NCBI GenBank assembly: GCA_050246915.1
Contig: JBFWVD010000015.1
Span: 1-64,000 of the forward strand
Length of the DNA: 64,000 bases
Reading direction: 5' to 3'
DNA from: JBFWVD01 sp050246915
Lineage (GTDB): Bacteria > Actinomycetota > Acidimicrobiia > Acidimicrobiales > Ilumatobacteraceae
In this document: positions 32,280 to 40,752 of the stretch, in pieces
Layout of the letters: the number at the start of each line of letters is the position of its first letter
Position numbering within the stretch: position 1 is the first letter of the stretch
The notes under the pieces: generated by a model
Told to the model about the DNA's origin: nothing
The model's input: the letters and a program-made list of their open reading frames with translations, nothing else
Databases searched by the model: none
Translations under genes and position numbers: made by a program

Positions 32280-34562
32280 ATGCGGGCGCTCCTGCGGTCA
32301 GGGCAAAGGGTCATCGGCGTGGCGGCGATCGTCGCGATGGTCCTCACGTTGCTGGGAATCTTGGCGTTCGACGCGTGGACGGCGCATGTGCTCGGCAACG
32401 CGACTCCTCATACCGGCCAACCGATCGCGGACATGGCCGGTGCCGGGTCCGTTGTCGCCTCGGCCGACGGCAAGCTCGTGAGCAGTTCCATCCGCCCGGG
32501 CACCGTCGTGCTCACGTTCGACGATGGTCCCGACCCGGAGAACACACCCGCAATCCTCGACATCCTCGATCGCCGTGGCGTCACGGCAACCTTCTTCGTG
32601 ATCGGTCGAAACGTGGTCGATCATCCGGGGCTTGCTCGGCGGATCGTCGACAGCGGCCACGAGATCGCCAACCACACGTTCACCCATCCCGAACTCGAGG
32701 CGGTCCCGTCGTGGCGACGCTCGCTCGAGTTGTCGCTGACCGACCGCGCCATTGCCGGAGCCACAGGGGTAGTTCCCATCGCCTATCGGCTGCCGTATTC
32801 AGCAACCGCGGCTGGCATGGATGCCGATCAACGTGCTGCCGTCGCCAGCTTGGGTGGCAACGGGCGTATCGCTGTGTTCGCCAACGACCCGACCTCCGAC
32901 TACGCCGCGGCGACCCCTCAGGAGATCTTGCGCCAGATCGATTCGGTGGACACATCACAGGGCATCGTCCTGTTGCTCCACGATGGCGGGGGCCCTCGCA
33001 CAGCAACTGTCGAAGCGCTCGACGAGTTGATCACTCGGCTTCGTGACCGCGGCTTGCAGATCACGTCGTTGTCCGGTGCGTTGGGCCTGCCGTCGGGAGG
33101 CATCATGCGACCGGCCACGACCTTCGAACACATCAGCGGTGTCGCGTTCTTGTGGACGCTCGCGGCATCGTCTTGGTTGCGGCGGATCGCTCCGTTCGTC
33201 ATGGGCGCGCTCATCGTGTGGAGCCTGGCAAAGCTCACCGCCGACATCGTGATGATGTCGTTGCACCATCGCAGGGCACGGCGACGTCGTGTGCTCGCCG
33301 CCGGGTACAGCCCGACCGTGACCGTGATCGTTCCGGCCTTCAACGAACAGGTGGGTATCGAGGCTGCCTTGCGAGCGATCGCCGCCAGTGACTATCGCCT
33401 CCACGAGATCATCGTCGTCGACGACGGATCGACCGACGCGACGTCGCAGGTGGTCCGCGCGTTGCGCATCCCCAACCTGGTGCTCCTTCGCCAGATCAAC
33501 CAGGGCAAGGCCGCTGCGCAGAACACAGGGCTACGGCGCGCGACCGGCGAGATCGTCGTGTTCATGGACGCCGACACCGTGTTCGAACCTCACGCGATCG
33601 GATATCTCGTCGGGCCGTTCGCGAACGAGCACGTCGGTGCCGTCTCCGGCACCGTACGGGTCGGCAACCGTCGTTCGTTGCTCGGGAAGTGGCAGAGCCT
33701 CGAGTACTCGTACGGACTCATGACCGAACGGGCAGGTCAGGATCTCCTCGGTGTGACGTGGTGCATTCCCGGGGCGATCGGGGCGTACCGACGTGATGCT
33801 CTGTTGGGTGTGGGAGGCATCGACACCGACACCATGACCGAGGACACGGACACGGCGATCCGTGTGCACCTCGACGGATGGCGCACGGTGTACGAGCCCG
33901 CCGCGGTGGCATGGACCGAGGCACCCACGACCCTCCGGTCGCTGTGGAAGCAGCGGATGCGTTGGCAGTTCGGCACGTTCCAAGTCATGTGGAAGCACCG
34001 CCGTCAACTCGGCCGACGTCCGTGGCGATTCGGATGGCTGATGGTGCCGTACAACCTCGTCAGTCTGGTGGTGCTTCCGGTCCTGTCCATCGTCGCCGAC
34101 GTGGTGCCGCTGTCGCTGCTCATCGTCACCGGCTTCACCGACATGACCGTGCTGTGGTTGGTGATGTGGGCCCTCATGATCACTACTGCGGCCGTGGCCC
34201 TTGCACGGCAAGGGGAGCGGTTGCGGCAACTGGTGCATCTGCCGTTCCAACAGCTGTTCTCCCATTGGCTCAACATCGCCCTCACTGCCCGTGTGTTCCA
34301 TCTGATCCTGACCGGCAGGCTGGTGTCGTGGAACAAGCTCGAGCGCTCTGGTGACGTGCTGGCCGAGCTACGCGCCGATGACATCGTGCTCGATCTGACG
34401 GATGCCGCGATCAACGGATCGGGGACGGCGACGATCGGAGTCAGCGCTGAGGGGATCCTCGCCCGATTCGATCCTCTCCCGCCGCCGCGTCATGTCGATC
34501 TCATCGAGCCCGAGTTGGTTGGTCTGTCGGTGTGTTCAGAACCTGAACCGATCGCGTCGTGA
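32280..34562 (+). CDS. Fused polysaccharide deacetylase / glycosyltransferase family 2 membrane protein
   Basis: This 760-residue protein joins a NodB-type deacetylase (TFDDGPDP at 79-86 with Asp81 and Asp82; His132 and His136 in HTFTHP, metal ligands) to a processive GT2 domain with VDDGST (~379), DADT (~430), TED (~520) and QRMRW (~558), and about four C-terminal hydrophobic segments. An N-terminal segment (residues 9-28) is a membrane anchor, so the deacetylase faces outward. The architecture resembles N-acetylglucosamine polymer synthases such as PgaC/IcaA fused to a PgaB-like deacetylase. The product is inferred. Confidence 0.88.
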   Translation: MRALLRSGQRVIGVAAIVAMVLTLLGILAFDAWTAHVLGNATPHTGQPIADMAGAGSVVASADGKLVSSSIRPGTVVLTFDDGPDPENTPAILDILDRRGVTATFFVIGRNVVDHPGLARRIVDSGHEIANHTFTHPELEAVPSWRRSLELSLTDRAIAGATGVVPIAYRLPYSATAAGMDADQRAAVASLGGNGRIAVFANDPTSDYAAATPQEILRQIDSVDTSQGIVLLLHDGGGPRTATVEALDELITRLRDRGLQITSLSGALGLPSGGIMRPATTFEHISGVAFLWTLAASSWLRRIAPFVMGALIVWSLAKLTADIVMMSLHHRRARRRRVLAAGYSPTVTVIVPAFNEQVGIEAALRAIAASDYRLHEIIVVDDGSTDATSQVVRALRIPNLVLLRQINQGKAAAQNTGLRRATGEIVVFMDADTVFEPHAIGYLVGPFANEHVGAVSGTVRVGNRRSLLGKWQSLEYSYGLMTERAGQDLLGVTWCIPGAIGAYRRDALLGVGGIDTDTMTEDTDTAIRVHLDGWRTVYEPAAVAWTEAPTTLRSLWKQRMRWQFGTFQVMWKHRRQLGRRPWRFGWLMVPYNLVSLVVLPVLSIVADVVPLSLLIVTGFTDMTVLWLVMWALMITTAAVALARQGERLRQLVHLPFQQLFSHWLNIALTARVFHLILTGRLVSWNKLERSGDVLAELRADDIVLDLTDAAINGSGTATIGVSAEGILARFDPLPPPRHVDLIEPELVGLSVCSEPEPIAS

Positions 34563-34945
34563 GCCCCGTCCCGCAGGCCCTCGGCTCGGTCCTCGAGCAG
34601 CCGACCGGCAGAGCCACCCAGCGAGGCGAGACGGCCGCCACGGTCATCGACCTGCGCGGATCGACACCGGTGGTGGAGTTGTTCTTCGCTCCACGGCCCG
34701 TAGCTGATGACGGCTCCGAGCGCGAGGAGCGGTTCGACGGTCAGGTCTTCGAGCGGCGATCGCCCTGGCGCTCGACGGTGGTGCGTGCCCTCGAACTGGT
34801 GGTGCTCGTCGCGGTGCTCATCGTCGGCGCGTTGCTGTTGCTCTCACCCAGCGACACCAAGGGCAGTCGGGACCGAGGTGTGGAGCGCGGGGTGCTCACC
34901 GGCGACGTCGGTGTGCCTGCTTCGCCCGCGCCGAGTGCTCCGTGA
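34559..34945 (+). CDS. Small single-span membrane protein
   Basis: This 128-residue protein has one hydrophobic segment near residues 78-95 (ELVVLVAVLIVGALLLL) and a basic region before it. The GTG start overlaps the glycosyltransferase stop (GTGA), which couples the two. I do not recognise the family. Because it is translated with a polysaccharide synthase, it may be an auxiliary subunit, as PgaD is for PgaC; this is only inference from context and form. Confidence 0.65.
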   Translation: MSPVPQALGSVLEQPTGRATQRGETAATVIDLRGSTPVVELFFAPRPVADDGSEREERFDGQVFERRSPWRSTVVRALELVVLVAVLIVGALLLLSPSDTKGSRDRGVERGVLTGDVGVPASPAPSAP

Positions 34946-34956
34946 GCGAGCGGTAG

Positions 34957-37377
34957 CTAGCGCGCGTCTGCCTGGGCGATGTAGTGCTCTGCGATGTCGG
35001 GATTGGCGCGCAGCAGCTCGGTCATGTTCCTGCCCGACAGCGGCAGCGAGAGGTAGTAGCCCTGGAACTGGTCGCACCCGGCATGGGCCAACGTGGCCAG
35101 TTGGTCACCGTTCTCGATGCCCTCGGCGACCACCTGCAACTCGAGTTGCTCGGCGAAGGTGATGAGCGCCCGCAGGAGGTCGTCGTTGCGGTCGTTGCGC
35201 CCCACTTGCGTGAGGAGCGTTCGATCGATCTTGATCATGTCCACGTGCAGATGCTGCAACTGTTCGATGGAGGAAGGGGCGGCGCCGAAGTCATCGAGCG
35301 CCACCGCGAAACCAGCAGCACGCAACTGCTCGAGTGCACGGGCGATGGCGCCCACGCGACTGTCGATGCGATGCTCGGTGAGCTCGATCACGAGGTGCTG
35401 TGGACTCACCCCGTGTCGGTTCACCATGGCGACGAGGTCGTCGAGGAAGCGCCCGTCGAGGAGCTCGACCATCGAGACGTTGATGGAGATCGTGAGATCG
35501 GGGCCGATGCTCTCGTCGTGTTGCCATTGGGCGAGTTGTGCACACGCCTGCTCTCTGACCGTCGCACCGAGGGCGAGGATCAGTTCCGAACGCTCGGCCA
35601 CCGACACGAAGAGGTCCGGGGCGATGGGCCCCTTGTCGCGATGGTGCCAGCGCGCCAGAGCCTCACACGATTCGATGCGGCCGGTCTTGGCCGACACGAT
35701 GGGTTGATAGGCCACTTCGATGTGACCGGCCTCGATGGCCTTCGACAGCTCGCGCTGCACGAATGCGACCTCGAGCCCTTCGGACTCGCACTCGGGGTCG
35801 TACGTGACGAACTTGCCTCGCTCATGGCGTTTGGCGCGATAGAGCGCCAGATCAGCACGTCGGAACAACTCGTCGCGATCGACAGGAGCAGCGCCGTTGG
35901 GTGAGCGCCCGGCGATGGCCAATCCACCGCATGCCGCGATCGACAACAGCTCGCCGCCCACGGCGACCGGGTCCCACAGGGCGCGGTGCATTCGTTGCGC
36001 TGCCGCTTGTGCCTCGCCGATCTCGGCGACGCCCTCCATGATCACCGCGAACTCGTCGCCCCCGAGGCGAGCGATCGTCTCATCGCCACGTCGCAGCGCC
36101 GTGAGCCGGGCCGCGAATGTGGCCAACAGGTCATCCCCGGCGCTGTGGCCGAGCGTGTCGTTGACGGCCTTGAAGCCATCGAGATCGATGATCAGCAACG
36201 CGACATGGCGATCGGCTTCGCCGGCGGTTCGATGCAGCGCCTCGTCGATCTTGGCCTCGAAGGACCGACGGTTGTCGAGGCCCGTCAGTGGATCGTGGTT
36301 CGCTTCGTGGGTGAGCTGGCGCTGCAACGCGATGCGGTCCGTGACGTCGCGTGCGTTGATGACGACAGCCTCCACTCCTTCGGTCGTGCGATGGTCGCTC
36401 ACGATCGCGTCGAGATGGCGTCGTCGCCCGGTGGCATCATCGAGATCCAAGGTCACCTCGGCCTCGGCGACACCATCGACCATGCGTCGCAACGCCGCCT
36501 CGAGATCGCGTTGGCTCTCATGAGTGAGCGCGTTCCACAGCGCGTCGAGCGTGAGGTCATCGGTGGACGCGCCGACGAGTCGCGCCACCGACGGCGATAC
36601 ATATCGCAAGTCGCCGTCCGGCCCGACCACCACGAGCAGATCGGGGGCACGACTCACCAGCGTCTCGAAACGCGATTCGGCCTTCTCGAGACCGTGGGCG
36701 ATGAGGAGCTCGCGGCGTCGGCGGTTGAAGAGCATGAGCCCGATCGCCAAACCGGCGATGGCGAGCGATGCGATGATCGCGGCTCCGACGCGAGCCTTCC
36801 ACGCGGCATCGTCGGCCCGTTCCCGCGCGTCGGCGGCCACCAGATGGAGCGATCCGTTGACGTCGGTGAACAATGCCGAGATGGATTCGCCGAACGCTGT
36901 GGCGCTCGATCCGTCCATCGGTTCCATGGGCATGGTCTCCATCGGCATGGTCTCCATCGGCATCGGTTCCATCGGCATCGGTTCCATCTCGCCGATGACG
37001 TTGGGGTTCGAGGTCGCCGAATGCAGTGCGGCGTCGCAGAACACATCGATGCTGGCCATCAATGACTTCAGCGCCGGGGAGGTCGATGTGCCGAAGGCTC
37101 GTTTGGCCGAGTCACCGAGGCCGGTTGCCGCGGCGTGAATCGCATCTGCGTCCACCGCGTCGCCGGCCCTGGCCTTTGCCTCGAGGGCCTGGAGTTCGTT
37201 GGCCCAACTGAGCGTTGCTTGGGCTGACGCCGCCCGGGCGCTCTCGGTGCTGCTGCGGTCCACGAGACGGGCGATGCCGTAGGCGGTGACACCGATCACC
37301 ACGATCGTGGCGGTCACGCCGAGGACGGCCAGTCGAGTGACTCCCGTTGCCGTGCCGGCGCCCCGTGACGATCTCAT
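34957..37377 (-). CDS. Membrane PAS-GGDEF-EAL protein with Met-rich sensor region
   Basis: The 806-residue protein makes or breaks cyclic di-GMP. Two membrane segments (about 17-38 and 199-217) enclose an extracellular region with five tandem MEPMP/METMP units (131-155). A PAS domain (235-345) follows, then GGDEF with intact motif at 439-443; the inhibitory-site RxxD upstream is RGDE, so degenerate. The EAL domain has EAL at 572-574, SINVS, ELTE, DDFG (DDFGAAPSS), KIDR and AEGIE, all catalytic groups intact. It lies next to a polysaccharide synthase, a frequent c-di-GMP target. Confidence 0.93.
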   Translation of the reverse strand: MRSSRGAGTATGVTRLAVLGVTATIVVIGVTAYGIARLVDRSSTESARAASAQATLSWANELQALEAKARAGDAVDADAIHAAATGLGDSAKRAFGTSTSPALKSLMASIDVFCDAALHSATSNPNVIGEMEPMPMEPMPMETMPMETMPMEPMDGSSATAFGESISALFTDVNGSLHLVAADARERADDAAWKARVGAAIIASLAIAGLAIGLMLFNRRRRELLIAHGLEKAESRFETLVSRAPDLLVVVGPDGDLRYVSPSVARLVGASTDDLTLDALWNALTHESQRDLEAALRRMVDGVAEAEVTLDLDDATGRRRHLDAIVSDHRTTEGVEAVVINARDVTDRIALQRQLTHEANHDPLTGLDNRRSFEAKIDEALHRTAGEADRHVALLIIDLDGFKAVNDTLGHSAGDDLLATFAARLTALRRGDETIARLGGDEFAVIMEGVAEIGEAQAAAQRMHRALWDPVAVGGELLSIAACGGLAIAGRSPNGAAPVDRDELFRRADLALYRAKRHERGKFVTYDPECESEGLEVAFVQRELSKAIEAGHIEVAYQPIVSAKTGRIESCEALARWHHRDKGPIAPDLFVSVAERSELILALGATVREQACAQLAQWQHDESIGPDLTISINVSMVELLDGRFLDDLVAMVNRHGVSPQHLVIELTEHRIDSRVGAIARALEQLRAAGFAVALDDFGAAPSSIEQLQHLHVDMIKIDRTLLTQVGRNDRNDDLLRALITFAEQLELQVVAEGIENGDQLATLAHAGCDQFQGYYLSLPLSGRNMTELLRANPDIAEHYIAQADAR
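36913..36987 (-). repeat. 15-bp tandem repeat coding for Met-rich units
   Basis: Five consecutive 15-bp units encode MEPMP or METMP in the extracellular part of the GGDEF/EAL protein. Copies differ at one codon (CCG/CCC versus ACC). Confidence 0.9.
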
Positions 37378-37390
37378 CCGAGGCGTTTAC

Positions 37391-37406
37391 GACATCATCT
37401 GATGTC
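37391..37406. promoter_or_regulatory. Short inverted repeat upstream of the GGDEF/EAL gene
   Basis: GACATCA (37391-37397) and TGATGTC (37400-37406) form an inverted repeat 14 nt before the gene start at 37377. It may be an operator. Low confidence. Confidence 0.3.
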
Positions 37407-37430
37407 ATCTTGAGCGGACGGGTGTCGTGA

Positions 37431-37565
37431 TCAGCGGGCCCCGGAGCGCACCGCTGCGAGATCGTCGACGATCATCACCGCTGCGGTCGTGCAGCCCCTG
37501 GTGAAGCCGAAGAACGGCCCGAAGTCCTTCGTGGACGCGAAGCGCGACAGGTATGAAGCCGTCAA
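37431..37565 (-). CDS. Possible small ORF after the beta-helix gene
   Basis: A TTG overlapping the preceding stop as TTGA opens a 44-codon frame. It reads ASYLSRFASTKDFGPFFG and then GCTTAAVMIVDDLAAV, which looks protein-like. No ribosome-binding site or family is apparent. It could be a displaced C-terminal end of the gene upstream after a frameshift. Existence uncertain. Confidence 0.2.
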   Translation of the reverse strand: MTASYLSRFASTKDFGPFFGFTRGCTTAAVMIVDDLAAVRSGAR

Positions 37566-39427
37566 CCCGCCGTCAGCACCGAGGCGGTGATCGTCGGGGG
37601 AGCGGCGCCGAGGAAGAAGATCCCAGGGAAGCCTGCGGTCTCGAACCCGAGACTCGGATTCGACCGGAGAAATGATCGGGTGATGGCCATGGTGCCGGTG
37701 CGGTTGTTGCTCACGAAGAACACCGCGCCGCCGCCCTCGTTGGCCTGGTTGTCACTGATGGCGGTTCCTGCGATCTGCAGTGTCATCTGATTGCCGTCGA
37801 GATAGATCGCACCGCCGTTGCCGCCGCCGGCGGTGCCGGCCCGGGCGGGATTGGCACCGTGGCCCACCGCACGATTGCCGGTGAAGACCGAGTTGAGGAT
37901 GGTCCACGACACGCCGATGGAACTGAGCGCGCCCCCGTTGGAGCAGGCATTGCCGCGCCCCGGCGCACCGAACGTCGAGTTGACCACGTACACCGGCAGG
38001 TTCTGCGACTGGCTCAAGACGCGCACCGCGCCGCCACCGACGTCGGGGCCCGATGCATCGCAGGTGTTGGCGAAGAAACTCGAATTGACGATGCGTACCC
38101 GACCGCCGCGGACGAACAGCGCACCACCGCCCCCGCCATCGACCGTCTCGCCCGTCGCGTTGCCGTCGATGAACGTCAGGTTCTGCAACACCAGGCGTGG
38201 ATGGTCCTGATCCTGGCAGTGCGAGGTGGTCCACACCTGGGCCGGATCGCAGGTGTTCATGTACAGGATGCGTCGGCGGTTCCCTCCCGACAAGGTCACC
38301 TTTCCACCGCCGTCGATCACGATGTCGGGCCCGGTCGTGTTCACGATCTTGGCCGTGGCATCCAAGGTGATGGTCACCGGTTCGGGGCCGCAGTCGAAGG
38401 TGATCACACCGCCGAGCGCCACCGCCGAGACGACCGCCGCGGAGGTGCAACTCGACGCTGTGCCATTGCCGATGACGTGCGTCGGACGCGACGAGTCGGC
38501 CGCAGACGCCTCGACGGGGATGGGTTCGTTCCCGTCGATGTTGCCCGGCGCGCCCGACACGGCATCGGTCAGCCAGCGCGGGGTGCCGGGGCCGAAGGGG
38601 AACAGGGCGCCATCACTGCGGGCCAGCACGTACCACGACCCGTTGGTGGCCGCCGCGATCGACACGATGGGGAACAGCGCCGTTCGCGACCGATCGCCGC
38701 CGAGGGAGCCATGGAACGGCTTGTCCGAGAAGGTGAACACGCCCCCGTCGCTGCCCACCATGAGGTAGCCCGCTCCGTAATTGATCATCCCGACCACGGG
38801 ACTGTTGAGCGCGGTGGATCCCATCGACCCGAGGAAGGGTGCGTCGAACGCGAACACACCGCCGTCATCGGCGACGAAGCGATAGCCGGTGCCGTCGGCG
38901 TCGGGCACGAGTCCATTGGCCGGGCGGTTCAACCTGAGGTTGCCGGTGGACCCGGCGAAGCCGGCTGAACCAAAGCTGAACACGCCACCGTCACTGCCGA
39001 GCATCCAGTAACCGCGATGATCTCCGACGCCCGCGGCGTCGACGATCGGTCCGTTGAGCGACAGCGTCGACAGGTCGCCGTGGTGAACAGCACTGCCGTA
39101 GGCGAATGCGCGACCGTGATCGGTCACCAACAGGTAGCCGCCGTCGCTCGTCACCATGGCGGCGATGCGCTCGTTGTTGCGCAGTGACGGCGCGTTGCCG
39201 AGGGTCCGTGCTGAGCCGTAGGTGGTGATCGAGCCGTTCTCGTGCACCACGTAGGCGCCGGAGTCATCAGGTGTCAGTACGACATCGACCACCGAGATGC
39301 CCGCTGCGAACCGTTGCGTCGCCGAGGACGCGGTCGGCACCGCCGGCAACGTTGCGCACAACGTCAGGCCCGACGCGATGGCCGACCTCGTGGCGCGCTG
39401 ACGCAGCGACCATGAACGACGTCTCAT
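37562..39427 (-). CDS. Secreted protein: GYW-repeat propeller plus right-handed beta-helix
   Basis: The 621-residue protein has a signal peptide (basic start, hydrophobic ASGLTLCATLPAVPTASSA). Residues ~40-320 contain GYW/GYR repeats such as GYWMLGSDGGVFSFGSAGF and GGVFAFDAPFLGSMGS, propeller-like blades that also occur in the M23 gene at 54 kb. Residues ~335-620 form a beta-helix region of pectate-lyase or Pmp style (TLSGGN, NLTFIDGN, VNSSFFANTC). The ATG at 39427 or 39436 fits the signal peptide. It probably acts on or in the cell envelope; no catalytic residues were identified. Confidence 0.75.
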   Translation of the reverse strand: MRRRSWSLRQRATRSAIASGLTLCATLPAVPTASSATQRFAAGISVVDVVLTPDDSGAYVVHENGSITTYGSARTLGNAPSLRNNERIAAMVTSDGGYLLVTDHGRAFAYGSAVHHGDLSTLSLNGPIVDAAGVGDHRGYWMLGSDGGVFSFGSAGFAGSTGNLRLNRPANGLVPDADGTGYRFVADDGGVFAFDAPFLGSMGSTALNSPVVGMINYGAGYLMVGSDGGVFTFSDKPFHGSLGGDRSRTALFPIVSIAAATNGSWYVLARSDGALFPFGPGTPRWLTDAVSGAPGNIDGNEPIPVEASAADSSRPTHVIGNGTASSCTSAAVVSAVALGGVITFDCGPEPVTITLDATAKIVNTTGPDIVIDGGGKVTLSGGNRRRILYMNTCDPAQVWTTSHCQDQDHPRLVLQNLTFIDGNATGETVDGGGGGALFVRGGRVRIVNSSFFANTCDASGPDVGGGAVRVLSQSQNLPVYVVNSTFGAPGRGNACSNGGALSSIGVSWTILNSVFTGNRAVGHGANPARAGTAGGGNGGAIYLDGNQMTLQIAGTAISDNQANEGGGAVFFVSNNRTGTMAITRSFLRSNPSLGFETAGFPGIFFLGAAPPTITASVLTAG

Positions 39428-39487
39428 CGCACCCATCTCGAGATCTTCGGTCGTCGTAGCAGTGGACTGGAGCGCGGCGCGGCACGC

Positions 39488-39493
39488 CATACT
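39488..39493 (+). promoter_or_regulatory. Candidate -10 (CATACT) for the first TetR gene
   Basis: CATACT ends 7 nt before the GTG at 39501 and resembles TATACT. It lies in the region divergent from the beta-helix gene. Weak evidence. Confidence 0.3.
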
Positions 39494-39500
39494 GCCGATC

Positions 39501-40073
39501 GTGTCCGACGATCCCCGTGACCACATCCTGGCCGAGGCCTTGCGCCTCGTCGGCGATCACGGCATCGCCCGGACGTCGATGGCGGATGTGGCCAGCGCGG
39601 CCGGTGTGAGCCGAGCGACGTTGTATCGCTACTTCCCCGGCGGCAAGGACGAGGTGATGGAGTCGCTGGTGTCGTGGGAGCAACTGCGCTTCCTCGACCG
39701 ACTGCGAGACGCGGTCGACGATGCCGACGACCTCGCCGATCTGTTGGAGCGGGCGTTGATGGTGGCCAAACGCCAGCTCGACGGCCATTCCCAGCTGCAG
39801 CGGGTGCTGGTCACCGAGCCCGAGCGGCTGTTCCCGCTCTTCATGCGGACCAACAGCCGGATCAAGGACCTCGTGAGTCGCTATCTGCACACCCGATTGA
39901 CTCGTATGGATCTGGCCGACGGCGTCGATCCGGCCTGGGCGGCCGATGAGCTGGCCCGGATGTTCCTCGGCCACATCGGCGCGGCCGGGCCGTGGGATCT
40001 CGACGATCCGGCCCAGGTCCGGAACCTCGTGGTCGGCTGCTTCTTGAAGGGAATTGTCCCCGCCGCGCCTTGA
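39501..40073 (+). CDS. TetR-family regulator (first of tandem pair)
   Basis: This 190-residue protein has a TetR DNA-binding domain: HILAEALRLVGDHGIARTSMADVASAAGVSRATLYRYFPGG (core part ASAAGVSRATLYRYF). The C-terminal ligand domain is not typed. The GTG at 39501 starts shortly before the domain; the earlier GTG at 39462 gives an unlikely N-terminus. It precedes a second, similar TetR and a diiron enzyme. Confidence 0.85.
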   Translation: MSDDPRDHILAEALRLVGDHGIARTSMADVASAAGVSRATLYRYFPGGKDEVMESLVSWEQLRFLDRLRDAVDDADDLADLLERALMVAKRQLDGHSQLQRVLVTEPERLFPLFMRTNSRIKDLVSRYLHTRLTRMDLADGVDPAWAADELARMFLGHIGAAGPWDLDDPAQVRNLVVGCFLKGIVPAAP

Positions 40074-40095
40074 CGATGAGACGGATCAATGCAGA

Positions 40096-40752
40096 ATGTC
40101 TCACATGGTTCGCGTGGCGTCCGGCACACCTGGCGAGGCGATCGCTCTCGAGGCCCGGGTCATCGCCGGGGCGCGTGCCGCGGTCTGTCGATGGGGATGG
40201 CGGCGCACATCGGTCGACGACATCGCCCGAGAGGCGCAGGTGAGTCGGGCATCGGTGTATCGATGCTTTCCCGGCGGGCGCGACGCGGTGATGTCCTCGT
40301 TGCTGGCCGACGAGCGTGCCCGGTTCGAGTCCCTGATCGCTCAGTGCCGCGCCGAGCATCTCGACGACACGCTGGTCGAGTTGTTGATGCGTACCGCTCG
40401 CTGGTTCGGCCAGAACCAGATGCTGCAGTTCGTGCTCCAACACGAACCCGATCTCATCGGACCGCATCTCGCCTTCGCCGGCGGGGATCGTGTGCTCGCC
40501 GACGCTGCGCCAGCCGTCGCGTCACTCCTCGCCCCGTTCCTCCCCAGCGATGACGGCGCCAGCGAGCGCGTGATCGATTGGTTGACGCGGCTGATCCGCA
40601 GCCATCTGCTCGCTCCGTCGCCCCACGTCGCGTTCGCCGACTCCGCCTCCGTGCGACGACTGGTCGACCGCTTCATCGTGCCGGTGTTCGTTGGCGCTGA
40701 CCGCGAACACCGTCCCGCTGAACCCCCACTCTTGGTCAGGAGCACCTCGTGA
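40096..40752 (+). CDS. TetR-family regulator (second of tandem pair)
   Basis: The 218-residue protein is related to its neighbour: SRASVYRCFPGGRDAVMSSLLADERARF here compares with SRATLYRYFPGGKDEVMESLVSWEQLRF there (only the 15 central residues are compared here). The recognition helix region is REAQVSRASVYR. The stop overlaps the diiron enzyme GTG start (GTGA), so it is probably co-transcribed and may regulate it. Confidence 0.85.
   Translation: MSHMVRVASGTPGEAIALEARVIAGARAAVCRWGWRRTSVDDIAREAQVSRASVYRCFPGGRDAVMSSLLADERARFESLIAQCRAEHLDDTLVELLMRTARWFGQNQMLQFVLQHEPDLIGPHLAFAGGDRVLADAAPAVASLLAPFLPSDDGASERVIDWLTRLIRSHLLAPSPHVAFADSASVRRLVDRFIVPVFVGADREHRPAEPPLLVRSTS

Noticed and set aside
30170..32398. 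A 742-codon minus-strand frame
   Set aside because: Antisense to the acyl-CoA ligase, whose motifs are unambiguous.
39462..39500. Earlier GTG start for the first TetR gene
   Set aside because: The added residues do not belong to the TetR domain and the start would lie upstream of the candidate -10.
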